Below the pieces are notes generated by a model. That model saw nothing but the letters and a program-made list of their open reading frames with translations, searched no databases and was not told where the DNA came from. A stretch of 64,000 nucleotides of DNA from an uncultured Aquimarina sp. (GTDB lineage: Bacteria; Bacteroidota; Bacteroidia; Flavobacteriales; Flavobacteriaceae), in NCBI GenBank assembly GCA_947493035.1, contig CANLOW010000001.1, positions 806,001 to 870,000 on the forward strand, given 5' to 3'. The position numbers and the translations under genes are program-made. This document shows, one piece after another, positions 50,456-59,951 of the stretch. Every line of letters begins with the position of its first letter. The stretch's first letter is position 1.

Positions 50456-51262
50456 ATGAATTTATTTCGTTCCATTTTTTTATGTTTCTGTTGTTTTGGT
50501 TGTAAAAAAACACCGTTAAAAATAGTTACTACGATCCCCAAAGAAATTATAGAATCTTCGGGAATTGCTTTTGATGCAGTTCGAAATCTTTTTTGGACAA
50601 TTCAGGATTCTAATAATGGTCCTTTATTATACGCTTTTGATAAAGAGGGACAGTTGATATACGAAACATTAGTTTATAATGTGAAAAATAAGGATTGGGA
50701 AGATGTATTGATAGATGCTAAGGGAGATATCTATATTGGTGATTTTGGAAACAATGATAAGAAACGAGATCATTATAAAATTTATAAGGTTCCTTCAGAA
50801 AGGGTTTTGTTCCAAGAAGTTGAGGCAACGGTAATTTCCTTTAAATTAGAAGGGAAAAAAGAAAAAGACTTTGAGGCCTTCATTTTAAAAGATGAGATGT
50901 TTTATTTGTTTTCGAAAGAAGAGCATAAGACCGAGGTATATAAAATTCCCAATAAAGAAGGAAAGTATGAAGCACAAAAAGTAACTACCTATAAATTTGA
51001 TACTAAGGGAGAACATAGAGTTACCTCTGCTGCTTTAAGTAAAGACCAAAGAACAGTTGTTTTATTGAATCACTCAAAATTATGGAAGCTTTCAAATTTT
51101 GAAGGAGATCAATTCTTTTCAGGAAATATAGATATACAAGAATTTAAACATACTTCCCAAAAAGAAGGCATTTGTTTTAAAAATGAGCATAGTGTCTACA
51201 TTACCGATGAAAATGAGGACAATCGAGGAGGGAAATTATATGAGTTAGAAATCGAACCCTAA
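50456..51262 (+). CDS. SdiA-regulated-like beta-propeller lipoprotein
   Basis: 268 aa. A short Cys-rich signal (MNLFRSIFLCFCCFGCKK, lipidated Cys probably 16) precedes a beta-propeller body with EIIESSGIAFDAVRNLFWTIQDSNNGPLLYAFDKEG, DWEDVLIDAKGDIYIGDFGNN and KEGICFKNEHSVYITDENED. This D-W-E-D...YIGDFGNN pattern matches the SdiA-regulated propeller family known mainly from secreted or outer-membrane proteins. Its 3' end overlaps the convergent phosphoesterase gene by 18 bases. Function unknown. Confidence 0.72.
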   Translation: MNLFRSIFLCFCCFGCKKTPLKIVTTIPKEIIESSGIAFDAVRNLFWTIQDSNNGPLLYAFDKEGQLIYETLVYNVKNKDWEDVLIDAKGDIYIGDFGNNDKKRDHYKIYKVPSERVLFQEVEATVISFKLEGKKEKDFEAFILKDEMFYLFSKEEHKTEVYKIPNKEGKYEAQKVTTYKFDTKGEHRVTSAALSKDQRTVVLLNHSKLWKLSNFEGDQFFSGNIDIQEFKHTSQKEGICFKNEHSVYITDENEDNRGGKLYELEIEP

Positions 51263-54200
51263 TCGAAAGGCTACTCGAATATCTTCTTGCCCTTTAAAAA
51301 CAGATAGATTGGCTACGGCTAATTTGGCGGTATTGATAAATATTCCACCTCCTACACTATTATTCCATTTGTTTTCATCGAGTTGATCTACCCAAACTCG
51401 CCCATAATCAAAGCCCGTAAAAAGCCCTAAACTCATAGGGATGATTCCTGTTCTAAATTGTTTGAATTGGAAGCGTAAATCTGTTGATTGATAAAAAGTA
51501 TGTGCTCCAGCAAAACGTTCGTTTCGATATCCGCGAAGTCCGGTTTTGGCACCAAGATTAGCGGCTTGGTAGAATTCGAAATTAGTATTGAAATTATGTT
51601 GCCCTCCAAGTGCGGTAGCTAATACAAGATCTCCACTAGGAATAAGTTTGTGATCAAAAGTTAGTTTCGTATTTAAATAAGGAACTCCTTGATTGTTTGA
51701 TAAATTATGACGGTAACCCACTTCTCCTTCAAAGGACATACCTAAAGTAGTAAAGGCCTTGCGGTCTGCATTTTCAAAATGATACTTTATCGATGTGTTT
51801 AAAAAATCATTAGCACGTGCCGAAGGGTTATTTTGAAGGATTAGAGTTGAAAATCTATTTGCTGTTTTTTGTATACGATAGTTTTCATATCCAATTCCTA
51901 GGGAAAGCTCACTGCCCAATTTTCCATACCTTACTAAATGAGTACTCGCAATAAATTGTTGAATACGTACCCGGTTAAAATCTAAACTAGTATCATTTTC
52001 ATGATTAGGGTTTATCGTTTTATTTCCAAACCCAAAAAAGTTTCGACTATAATTGGGGCTTGTAAACAGTGTATTGAAGTCTAGATTCCATCCTTCGATG
52101 AAGTGGGCAAAGCTACCTTTGTACGAAACGTCAAATCCATTGGTCGCAAAATAATATCCCGCTTTTATTTGATGTCTACTACTGTATGGATTGCGTTCAA
52201 AACCGTATTTAGTAAACGTATTGGTAACCCCAAGTAATAGTCCGTCATCGGGATTGACAGCCACTCTTGGAATCAACTGATTGATATTGTTTTTTAATTT
52301 TTTGTAGTCATAAGTATTCGTCTCGTAGTCGTCAGTAAGTTTTAATTTTCTTTTGACCCCGGTAAATGTATTCTTCTTGGTGGCAAAGTCATAAATAGAA
52401 ACCCGCTTTTTATCCTGCAGCATAAACGTATCATTATTCTGCCCTCCAACAATTCGAATAGGAATACAGCCTGTACCATTTCCCTCAATCGTAAAATAAT
52501 CATCACCGTCTAAGCCATAAACCCATATTTCTCGAGTAAATTCTTTTGTATATATTTTTGAAAAATAAGGGGATTTACTGTCCTTGTTTTTATAGATGCT
52601 TACACAAGTATGACCTTTTTGAGTACGATCGATCTTGATATAATCACTTTTATCCGTTGCTTTTACTACAGCATAAATGGATAAATGCTTATGGTAGCTA
52701 TCCACAATTTCTTGTAAATTGCTTAGCCTATCGGTTAATTTCTGTTTGATCGTTGCAATCTTTTCCTGATCTATTTCGGAAGGAAAATTTTCAAAAGCAA
52801 TATCGATAACCTCCTCGGTGATATTTTTCTGTAATGTAGCAACTTGTTTATCCCAAATATCTTTGCCAGAGCGATTTGCTAAAGCGATGTCTAATGGGTA
52901 AGGTGAAGTATTGAACCATTTAGGTTTCTTTAATGTTCCTTTGTAACTTCTTAATACTCGAGTAGTAGGTTCGATAGTGGTCGCAGCCTTCAATAACCAA
53001 CCATCATCCATAATGGAGAATGCTTGATCTCTATCTCTGGGGATGGCTTTGTATATAGTTTTATGATCTTCCTTAAAAACACCCCAACGCCATTGGTCTT
53101 CGTGTCGATCCCAATCACCAATTAACATATCAAAAATACGTGCTCGGATATAGGTTTCCTCATCAACTTGGTGTTTGTGGCTTTTACGCAGTTTCATGAG
53201 CATATCATGAGTACTAATGATTTTATCGGTGTTTCCAAAAGAATTGACTTCTTTATGATTAGAAGATACTCGTTCTTCAATCATGTATAATTCATCTCCG
53301 AAATCAAGGTTAAAGTCACCTAATGCCTTTTGCTTAGGTACATAATATAATGTTGGATTACTGTGATATACCTTTGCTGCATCGGCTAATGGGCCAATAA
53401 CAAAAGGAGCGTAAGGATGCGAACCTGTAAAACCGTCTTTTAGAACATTTTCGGCAAATGTATTTTTGTACAAGCTATTTAAATATTGATCTTTAAAGGC
53501 CGTAGCTTGTAGAAATTGTAATGGGTTTTTACGCAATGCACGCATGACGTATTCTTTACCTTCAGGGTTTTTCAATCGTAAAGATTTGGACTGATTACCG
53601 CCTCCTTTTCGAACAGGAGTCAAACCTCCAAATAGCGTGTCGAGTAATATGGTAGGCGCTTTAACGGATACTCCATAATCTTTTCGATAACGCTCTCCCC
53701 AAATTTTAGTATATAACTTGCTTTTAGTGACTTCTTTTGGAGTGTAAATAGAAGCTTGAAAAGTATTGGGGAAAGAAGGATCGTATTGAGGTAGTTGAGG
53801 TTGTTTTTGTTTTTTGAAAACCGAAGTTTGAAATACTATTTTGTTATTGCTTCCGTCGTAATAGCGCACAAAAGAGGAGCCATCTTCGAAAATGTCTAAT
53901 CTAGCGAAACCCGAAATTCCATAAGAAAATTGAGTATTGCCAATACGTCTTGTAGGGCTTGTTTTGCTTCCAGATCCGCTTACGATTTGTACGATATTAT
54001 TATGTTTGGTGTATTGTAAACTATGCTCGTGCCCAGAAACGAAAATTACTTCATCTTCTTGTTTTGCAAGACTTACCAGTCTTCGTTGAAGTGCGGTGTA
54101 ACGCTTATGACTAAGGTCTGCATGAGAGATCCCACTAGTTTTTCTAATTAGGTTTTTGATAGATCCAATGATTGGTAGTGGTTTTAAGTAGTCCACAAAA

Positions 54201-54907
54201 GAATACTGTCCACCATGCGGTCCGACGGTAAAAAGAGGATGGTGTAGGGCAACAATTACTTTTTTTCCTTGAGATTTTTTTAATAAGCTTTTAAACTCAT
54301 CGAAAAACTGCTCTCTATTCGTAATGTCACAATCATCATTGATTGTTGGATGTTTGTCCCAATCGGTAATAAACCATTGAGAATCAATAGTAATTAATAC
54401 TAGTTGATCATTAATTTTTACACGATCTATAGGACAACCATTTTTAGGTAAAAAATGATGCTTTCCTAATTTGTCTTTAATGTACTTTTCTTGACGATGT
54501 AACCCTTTTAGTCCGTGATACCAATCGTGATTTCCTGGGATAAAAATACTCGATCCACTAAAGTTTTCTGTGGCATTAATTTGTGCGTCTAAGCGGTATG
54601 TTGCTGTTTTATGATTTTCATGACTTTTTTTAGGAAATCCTTTAGGGTAAATATTGTCTCCTAGAAAAATCGCAGTACTATTTGGGTCTGCATTTGAAAG
54701 TGCTTTTTGAAAGTTTTTCAATGTTAAGGGGACAGAATCTAAAGGAGTATTGCCCGCATCTCCAATAAGGTAAAAGCTATGGGCAATCTTTTTATCATTA
54801 GGGAAATCGGTAACAAATTTCTCCTGTTTATGTTGAGGTTTATAGGTTGCACAACTGCCTAAAAAAAGGATGGTTACTACTGAAAACAGTTTTAGGAGAA
54901 ACCTCAT
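51245..54907 (-). CDS. Lipoprotein fusion: calcineurin-like phosphoesterase, kinase-like segment and Omp85-like barrel
   Basis: 1220 aa. Lipobox GSC (Cys19). Residues about 40-350 are a metallophosphoesterase with GDAG (49-52), GDN (83-85), GNHDW (125-129), HHP (222-224) and GHEH (292-295), all metal ligands present. Residues about 415-640 hold a segment with KEYVMRALRKN, an EE pair in YMIEERV, DWDRHEDQW (598-606) and IPRDRDQAF (622-630), which recalls Fam20/CotH/HipA-like kinases. Residues about 795-835 have glycine/aspartate-rich strands, and 880-1220 form a beta-barrel ending in phenylalanine (RLGFDF), BamA/TamA-like. Divergent from an HD-PycTM gene by 34 bases. Substrate unknown; a surface phosphate-handling role is likely. 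Confidence 0.8.
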   Translation of the reverse strand: MRFLLKLFSVVTILFLGSCATYKPQHKQEKFVTDFPNDKKIAHSFYLIGDAGNTPLDSVPLTLKNFQKALSNADPNSTAIFLGDNIYPKGFPKKSHENHKTATYRLDAQINATENFSGSSIFIPGNHDWYHGLKGLHRQEKYIKDKLGKHHFLPKNGCPIDRVKINDQLVLITIDSQWFITDWDKHPTINDDCDITNREQFFDEFKSLLKKSQGKKVIVALHHPLFTVGPHGGQYSFVDYLKPLPIIGSIKNLIRKTSGISHADLSHKRYTALQRRLVSLAKQEDEVIFVSGHEHSLQYTKHNNIVQIVSGSGSKTSPTRRIGNTQFSYGISGFARLDIFEDGSSFVRYYDGSNNKIVFQTSVFKKQKQPQLPQYDPSFPNTFQASIYTPKEVTKSKLYTKIWGERYRKDYGVSVKAPTILLDTLFGGLTPVRKGGGNQSKSLRLKNPEGKEYVMRALRKNPLQFLQATAFKDQYLNSLYKNTFAENVLKDGFTGSHPYAPFVIGPLADAAKVYHSNPTLYYVPKQKALGDFNLDFGDELYMIEERVSSNHKEVNSFGNTDKIISTHDMLMKLRKSHKHQVDEETYIRARIFDMLIGDWDRHEDQWRWGVFKEDHKTIYKAIPRDRDQAFSIMDDGWLLKAATTIEPTTRVLRSYKGTLKKPKWFNTSPYPLDIALANRSGKDIWDKQVATLQKNITEEVIDIAFENFPSEIDQEKIATIKQKLTDRLSNLQEIVDSYHKHLSIYAVVKATDKSDYIKIDRTQKGHTCVSIYKNKDSKSPYFSKIYTKEFTREIWVYGLDGDDYFTIEGNGTGCIPIRIVGGQNNDTFMLQDKKRVSIYDFATKKNTFTGVKRKLKLTDDYETNTYDYKKLKNNINQLIPRVAVNPDDGLLLGVTNTFTKYGFERNPYSSRHQIKAGYYFATNGFDVSYKGSFAHFIEGWNLDFNTLFTSPNYSRNFFGFGNKTINPNHENDTSLDFNRVRIQQFIASTHLVRYGKLGSELSLGIGYENYRIQKTANRFSTLILQNNPSARANDFLNTSIKYHFENADRKAFTTLGMSFEGEVGYRHNLSNNQGVPYLNTKLTFDHKLIPSGDLVLATALGGQHNFNTNFEFYQAANLGAKTGLRGYRNERFAGAHTFYQSTDLRFQFKQFRTGIIPMSLGLFTGFDYGRVWVDQLDENKWNNSVGGGIFINTAKLAVANLSVFKGQEDIRVAFRLGFDF

Positions 54908-54941
54908 AAGGAATATTTAATTAACTATTTTAGTAAAAATA

Positions 54942-56123
54942 ATGCTTTTTCGTATGAATCATCTTTTAATCGAGGCAGAACAATTTGTAGTGCAACTATT
55001 CGAAAAAGAATTGGGTACACAATTTCTATATCACAGTTTAGAACATACTCGTAATGTGGTTGCTGCAGCAAAAGAGATTGCTGATGCTTCGGAGGTCGAA
55101 GAAAAAGAAAAAGAACTTTTATTATTAGCCTCTTGGTTTCATGATACAGGATATACGAAGAATGTTGAAAATCATGAAGAAGAAAGTGTACTGATCGCAG
55201 AAAGTTTTTTTAAGAGTAAAGAGGTTTCAAAGGATGATATCCATACAGTTTCTAAATTGATTTTAGCAACTCGAATGGAAGCTCGACCTGTTACTCCGTT
55301 AGAGAAAATTATCCGAGATGCAGACTGTGCTCATTTTGGTAGTAAGGACTATGAGCTTATCAGTGATTTGCTACGTGCCGAGTGGGAGTTGACGTTAAAT
55401 AAGCAATACACAGATTTAGAATGGGTAGAAGAAAACATTCAGTTTTATAATAATTTCCATCAATTTCATACAGCATACGCAAAAAAAGAATGGTCGAAAC
55501 GAAAATTGAAAAATTTAGGTAAGCTTGTTAAAAGTGCTCAAGAGCTTCGCAAAGAAGCGCAAAAAAGTCAGGCTTCGAAGAAAAAAGTGGGGTTGCCAGA
55601 GCGAGGGGTAGAAACGATGTTTCGTGTTACCTTACGTAATCATATTACGTTGAGTGATATCGCTGATACCAAGGCGAATATTATGTTATCAGTCAATGCA
55701 ATTATCGTTTCTTTAGTCTTAGCCAATTTAATCCCCAAATTAGATAATCCTTCTAATGGATATCTAATTTACCCAACATTAATTTTTGTGTTATTTACCA
55801 TAGCATCTATGATTCTTTCTGTAATTGCCACACGCCCCAATGTTACGAGTGGAGAGTTTACGAGGGAGGATGTTGCCAAAAAGAAAATCAACTTATTGTT
55901 CTTTGGTAATTTTCATAAGATGCCCTTGGAAGATTTCGAATGGGGGATGAATGAAATGATGCAAGACAAAGATTACTTATACAATTCGATGATCAAAGAC
56001 CTATATTTTTTAGGTAAAGTATTACATCGAAAATATAGTATTCTTCGTTGGACGTATGCCATCTTTATTATCGGAATTGTAGTGAGTTTAATTGCTTTTA
56101 CGGTTGCTTTTCAGACGGTGTAA
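54942..56123 (+). CDS. HD domain fused to a Pycsar-type membrane effector domain (PycTM-like)
   Basis: 393 aa. The HD phosphohydrolase domain (about 1-185) has H31/H35 in YHSLEHT, HD at 67-68 in WFHDTG and D128 in RDADCAHFG. After a charged linker (190-220), residues 224-393 match the PycTM effector: FRVTLRNHITLSDIADTKANIMLSVNAIIVSLVL, three membrane helices (about 246-264, 277-296, 369-390) and a cytoplasmic FGNFHKMPLEDFEWGMNEMM loop. In Pycsar defence a cyclase makes cCMP or cUMP that triggers such membrane effectors. Here no cyclase is adjacent; the HD domain might degrade the signal or sense another one. Confidence 0.8.
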   Translation: MLFRMNHLLIEAEQFVVQLFEKELGTQFLYHSLEHTRNVVAAAKEIADASEVEEKEKELLLLASWFHDTGYTKNVENHEEESVLIAESFFKSKEVSKDDIHTVSKLILATRMEARPVTPLEKIIRDADCAHFGSKDYELISDLLRAEWELTLNKQYTDLEWVEENIQFYNNFHQFHTAYAKKEWSKRKLKNLGKLVKSAQELRKEAQKSQASKKKVGLPERGVETMFRVTLRNHITLSDIADTKANIMLSVNAIIVSLVLANLIPKLDNPSNGYLIYPTLIFVLFTIASMILSVIATRPNVTSGEFTREDVAKKKINLLFFGNFHKMPLEDFEWGMNEMMQDKDYLYNSMIKDLYFLGKVLHRKYSILRWTYAIFIIGIVVSLIAFTVAFQTV

Positions 56124-56126
56124 TAA

Positions 56127-58505
56127 TCACTGCCCTAACACCTGCATCAAATCATCATAAGTATACAACTTTGCTGTATCCGAATGTTTTTGATAAAGGA
56201 TCGGTACACGAATTGCTTTTAGTCCAGTGACTGCTTGTAAATCTTCTAATTCTACAATTTCAATATCCTGATCTAGATAATTTTTAGCCTGTAAGAAAGA
56301 GACATAATTTAGGTATTCTTTTTCATCTTGCTTTTGTGAATACACGATGGTAAGCTTCCCTTTTTGAGTAACTCGCTCTTGAGTACCTTTTATATGTGCT
56401 TTATCTACACGCTTCTTGACGATTTCATAGCGAGCATTATAAGTGCCATCTACGTCAAACTGCTTTTCATCCATTCTAAAACTAATGGTTAAAGGAGAAT
56501 TGAATACCAAAACCATTGATGCGACGTCTAGGCCAATGTCGAAACTTGGTTGCATTTGATAGTACGTGTTTTCCATTTCACACATTACTTGTAGTTGCCA
56601 AAGCTTTAGGTTACTCAAGTATAGAGGATCAAAAGGACGGTTTTCAGCGATAGAAGCACCGATATACATATTGTGCTCTACACCATCTGTTTTAAAACGT
56701 TCAAAAAAGTGAGGATACATCGCTTGGGCTTCAATTTGTTTTTTGTCTAAAAGCCCAGCCATTTTTTTGTTGACTTGCGAAATGGTTTTGTCATAAGCCT
56801 TTCTATTCTCATATAAGATTTCGAGTTTTGGATCAATCTTATCGAAATAGGTGCTAACGATTTCTGCTAGTTGAGGATTGCCTTTTAAGTGTTCAAATAG
56901 AGGGTGAATATTCTTTTTTAAGGAAGCCGTAATCACTTGTTCACTATCTACCTGAAAGCTTTCTTTGAGTTCCTTTAAACAGTTATCTAACTGAAATAAA
57001 TGCTGCTCATAAATAGGCAATGGATTCAATGCTTGTATTTTTATCAATACAGATTTTGCCGTTTCAATTTGTAATGTTAAATCTTGTTTTGTCGCCCAAT
57101 TTCTAGCTTCGGAAGAGCCTTTAATGTCAATTTGCCCATATAAAGGGTATACGTTTTTAAAAGCAATTTTCCTGAAAACAGGACTTTCATTCAGCGCTTG
57201 ACGGCGTAAAAAACGTTTGGCTTCATTTTTAAATTTCCAAAATACACTAGGGTGAATCGAAGTACATTCATGTTGAATGATAGCTTCTATTATATTTTCT
57301 TCTTCTTCCTGTGCGCGTTCAACTGCCGAAACTATAAATGGCATTACATCATTTAGTTTGTTTGCATTGATGCTATTAAGCACTTTAGGTGTTTTTGAAA
57401 CTAATTCTAAAACGCCTAAGAAAGTATCCGAATTGGCAATAGGAGCCAGAATACAGCTTTTTATACCTTGATCTTTTAAGCTGTTCAATAAAGCCGATTT
57501 GCCTTTGGCATTGTCATAAGCTTGATCTACATTAGCAAAAGAGACATATTTATTTTCGTTAAAAATACGATCAAAAGACCATCCACAAAGACAATTCAAG
57601 CAATCGTCATAATCCTTTCGATCTAGTAAGAAGCTTTTGATTTGTTGTCCATGAATCGTTTCAAGCTTATTACTGTCTTTGTTATAAATAGTAAAACCTA
57701 CCTCGACATCCGCAATATTTAATAAAGATCTAAAGACTTGATGAAAGTTTTCGACCATCGCTGTACCGGATGGTTTTTCTTTAGAAATCAAGGTCGATTT
57801 TAAATTCGAAATAGATTGACTATCTGTAACATCAAATATATTAGAGATAATGAAACCTTTAAAAATATATGAATTAGGAGGGAATTTTTCTTTCCATAAT
57901 TCTATATCGTCAAAATTATCTAGAAGTAAATCTACATCAGCTGAGGTAATTTCTGGAGTATCTTCTTTTTTTAGAATTTCTACAAAATCAGCGTTGAATA
58001 AAGCTTTATAATAGCGTTTAATCCCATTTTGATCGGGAATTTGATATATAAATGGGCGTTTAAAGTTTACTTCATACCCATAAAAAAAAGTTAATACGAT
58101 GCTACAGGCAATGATATATCGTTCTTCATCTGATGAATAAGCAATATAAGGTTCAAAATTATCTCCGGCATTTTTAATAATATTCTCAAACCGAGTAGAG
58201 GTATTGAAAATAAAATCATAGAAAGGCACCGAGGCTGTTTTGATTTCATTTTTGGTTAAGACGTCACTAAAAGCATCTTGAAGAATAAATTTTATTTCAT
58301 CTTTATATGTATCCAAAAGACTTAGGTCAGAAAAGCCTTTCTTCAATTCGGGATGTGCTTCAATAACTGATAGAATTTCTTCAGCTTTAGAAACTTGAAA
58401 TTTTGAAGTGCTATGAAGCATTTGTTCGTAGTTCTTCAAATAAGTGTCAAAGCCTACGTGTACTTCAAAAGGAGCAAAAATGTCTGTAGAGTATTTTTTC
58501 ATCAT
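56127..58505 (-). CDS. Large GAF-domain protein of unknown function
   Basis: 792 aa, no signal peptide or membrane helix. A GAF-like domain lies about 230-400 (LLNIADVEVGFTIYNKDSNKLETIHGQ, DQGIKSCILAPIANSDTFLGVLELVSKTP), preceded and followed by helical regions without a recognisable output domain; a C-terminal alpha-beta part holds NMYIGASIAENRPFDPLYLSNLKLWQLQVMCEMEN. It could sense a small ligand such as a cyclic nucleotide. It is convergent with the HD-PycTM gene, three bases apart. It is a cytoplasmic sensor of unknown use. Confidence 0.7.
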   Translation of the reverse strand: MMKKYSTDIFAPFEVHVGFDTYLKNYEQMLHSTSKFQVSKAEEILSVIEAHPELKKGFSDLSLLDTYKDEIKFILQDAFSDVLTKNEIKTASVPFYDFIFNTSTRFENIIKNAGDNFEPYIAYSSDEERYIIACSIVLTFFYGYEVNFKRPFIYQIPDQNGIKRYYKALFNADFVEILKKEDTPEITSADVDLLLDNFDDIELWKEKFPPNSYIFKGFIISNIFDVTDSQSISNLKSTLISKEKPSGTAMVENFHQVFRSLLNIADVEVGFTIYNKDSNKLETIHGQQIKSFLLDRKDYDDCLNCLCGWSFDRIFNENKYVSFANVDQAYDNAKGKSALLNSLKDQGIKSCILAPIANSDTFLGVLELVSKTPKVLNSINANKLNDVMPFIVSAVERAQEEEENIIEAIIQHECTSIHPSVFWKFKNEAKRFLRRQALNESPVFRKIAFKNVYPLYGQIDIKGSSEARNWATKQDLTLQIETAKSVLIKIQALNPLPIYEQHLFQLDNCLKELKESFQVDSEQVITASLKKNIHPLFEHLKGNPQLAEIVSTYFDKIDPKLEILYENRKAYDKTISQVNKKMAGLLDKKQIEAQAMYPHFFERFKTDGVEHNMYIGASIAENRPFDPLYLSNLKLWQLQVMCEMENTYYQMQPSFDIGLDVASMVLVFNSPLTISFRMDEKQFDVDGTYNARYEIVKKRVDKAHIKGTQERVTQKGKLTIVYSQKQDEKEYLNYVSFLQAKNYLDQDIEIVELEDLQAVTGLKAIRVPILYQKHSDTAKLYTYDDLMQVLGQ

Positions 58506-58530
58506 AAGCCTTCATCTTTTAGGGGGAGAA

Positions 58531-58538
58531 CAAAATTA
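58531..58538 (-). promoter_or_regulatory. Candidate -7 box of the GAF gene
   Basis: Minus strand TAATTTTG, exact TAnnTTTG match, 25 bases before the GAF start codon, inside an imperfect GGGAGA...TCTCCC hairpin. Confidence 0.4.
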
Positions 58539-58589
58539 ATAACATCTCCCAAATTATCGAGGCTCCTTAACAAAGACTTAATTTAAATT

Positions 58590-59438
58590 TTAGAAAACGC
58601 GAACAACGTTAAACCCAAAGAAAATCTTCCCTTCAGACCAATCTCCTTCAGCATTACTGATAAAGCTAGGTTCGTTTGTAGATTGTGCATTAGTAAATAA
58701 CAATTGGAAGACGTGACCACCAGTTTCAATATCAACACCAATACTTAAAGGGTTTACAAAAGCCGAATTACTAGCTCGATTAAAATGAGGTACATAATCA
58801 ACGTTTAGTGAGAATCGTTTGCTTAATTTGAAACGTCCTCCAATTCCCACGGCAAATTGATTGTTGTCTTGTGCAATTTCTAATACTGCATTTTGACGGA
58901 CAAATGAAGGAGCGATTAGTAAAGACAATCGTTCATTAATTCTTCGGGAAACTAATAATTGAGTGGCATAACTCAATCGATCCTCGAATTCTAATCCAGG
59001 AAACTGTACACCACTTACTTCACTATTTCCATTGATTGTAGTATAAGCTGCTAAATTGAACGGAAAGGATTTGGACTGCTTAATGATACCATATTTAGCA
59101 GATAAGGCATAGGTTTTTCGTAAAGACTCTCTACTAGCTCCAATTTGTAAGTTATCAGTAATCCCGTAAATCAATTGAATTTTGGTGTTGGCGTTATCCA
59201 AACCAAAGAAAGTATCAAAACCATCATCTAGCGAACCAAATCTATGTGAAAGGTATAAGTATAGTTCCTTCTTCTTAGCTAATTTTGTAGACTGAAGATT
59301 TCCTACTTTAAAAGCCTTAAAGGCAGGAGCCGAAAAAGTACTTTCTTCAGTATTAGTCTCTAGCTCGTCTAATAATTCGCTTTGAGACCAAATTAATGAA
59401 GTGAACGCTAGAAAAAACAGTGTGCTTAATAGTTTCAT
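58590..59438 (-). CDS. DUF5777 beta-barrel outer-membrane protein
   Basis: 282 aa: signal peptide (1-19, ending IWSQ) and alternating amphipathic strands with aromatic ends (YLYLSHRFGSLDDGFDTFFGLDNANTKIQLIYGITDNLQIG), ending in VRVF, consistent with a small outer-membrane barrel. It matches the DUF5777 family, which in Bacteroidota often stands beside YceI and cytochrome c genes. It is last in a three-gene unit with five bases to YceI. Transported substrate unknown. Confidence 0.85.
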   Translation of the reverse strand: MKLLSTLFFLAFTSLIWSQSELLDELETNTEESTFSAPAFKAFKVGNLQSTKLAKKKELYLYLSHRFGSLDDGFDTFFGLDNANTKIQLIYGITDNLQIGASRESLRKTYALSAKYGIIKQSKSFPFNLAAYTTINGNSEVSGVQFPGLEFEDRLSYATQLLVSRRINERLSLLIAPSFVRQNAVLEIAQDNNQFAVGIGGRFKLSKRFSLNVDYVPHFNRASNSAFVNPLSIGVDIETGGHVFQLLFTNAQSTNEPSFISNAEGDWSEGKIFFGFNVVRVF

Positions 59439-59442
59439 GAAG

Positions 59443-59949
59443 CTAGTTTTTTTGTTTTAAAGAATAATTGAAAGAAATGGTTATTTCTTCAGCCATTTTT
59501 TTGCTGATTAGCTTAGGGACTTTTATGTTGAAATCCTCTGAACGTATTTTAAAAGTTCCTAATAGATCAATAGTTTCGTCTTTGCGAAAATTTATAGGTA
59601 TATCTATTTTTTTAGAAACCCCTTTTATAGTTATCATTCCTTCTATGCTGTTGTTGTCAATTATCGTTCCTTGAAAGAAAGCCTTTGGGTAACGTTCTGT
59701 GTCCATATAATTTTCATTAAAATGCTCTTGCATTAAGGGTATTTTAAATTCAAAATCTATAATGTAGACTAAGATGGCAATTTCCTGTGTAATCGAATCA
59801 AAAATAACTTTAGAAGCATTGTTGGTTGCCTTTACAGGAACTAGAGTAGGCACAGAAGCTTCAAAATTTGTAATACCAGTATTAGAAGAAAAGCGTTGTC
59901 CAACAGCAGAAATACTAAAGAATAGCAATAGATAAATGAGAATCTTCAT
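59443..59949 (-). CDS. YceI-family periplasmic lipocalin-like protein
   Basis: 168 aa with signal peptide (1-17, ending AVGQ) and the YceI antiparallel barrel: KVIFDSITQEIAILVYIIDFEFKIPLMQEHFNENYMDTERYPKAFFQGTI and MITIKGVSKKIDIPINF. YceI proteins bind isoprenoid or long-chain lipids in the periplasm. It is in the middle of the cytochrome c-YceI-DUF5777 unit, two and four bases from its neighbours. The ligand is unknown; isoprenoid quinone is a reasonable guess given the cytochrome partner. Confidence 0.9.
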   Translation of the reverse strand: MKILIYLLLFFSISAVGQRFSSNTGITNFEASVPTLVPVKATNNASKVIFDSITQEIAILVYIIDFEFKIPLMQEHFNENYMDTERYPKAFFQGTIIDNNSIEGMITIKGVSKKIDIPINFRKDETIDLLGTFKIRSEDFNIKVPKLISKKMAEEITISFNYSLKQKN

Positions 59950-59951
59950 AA

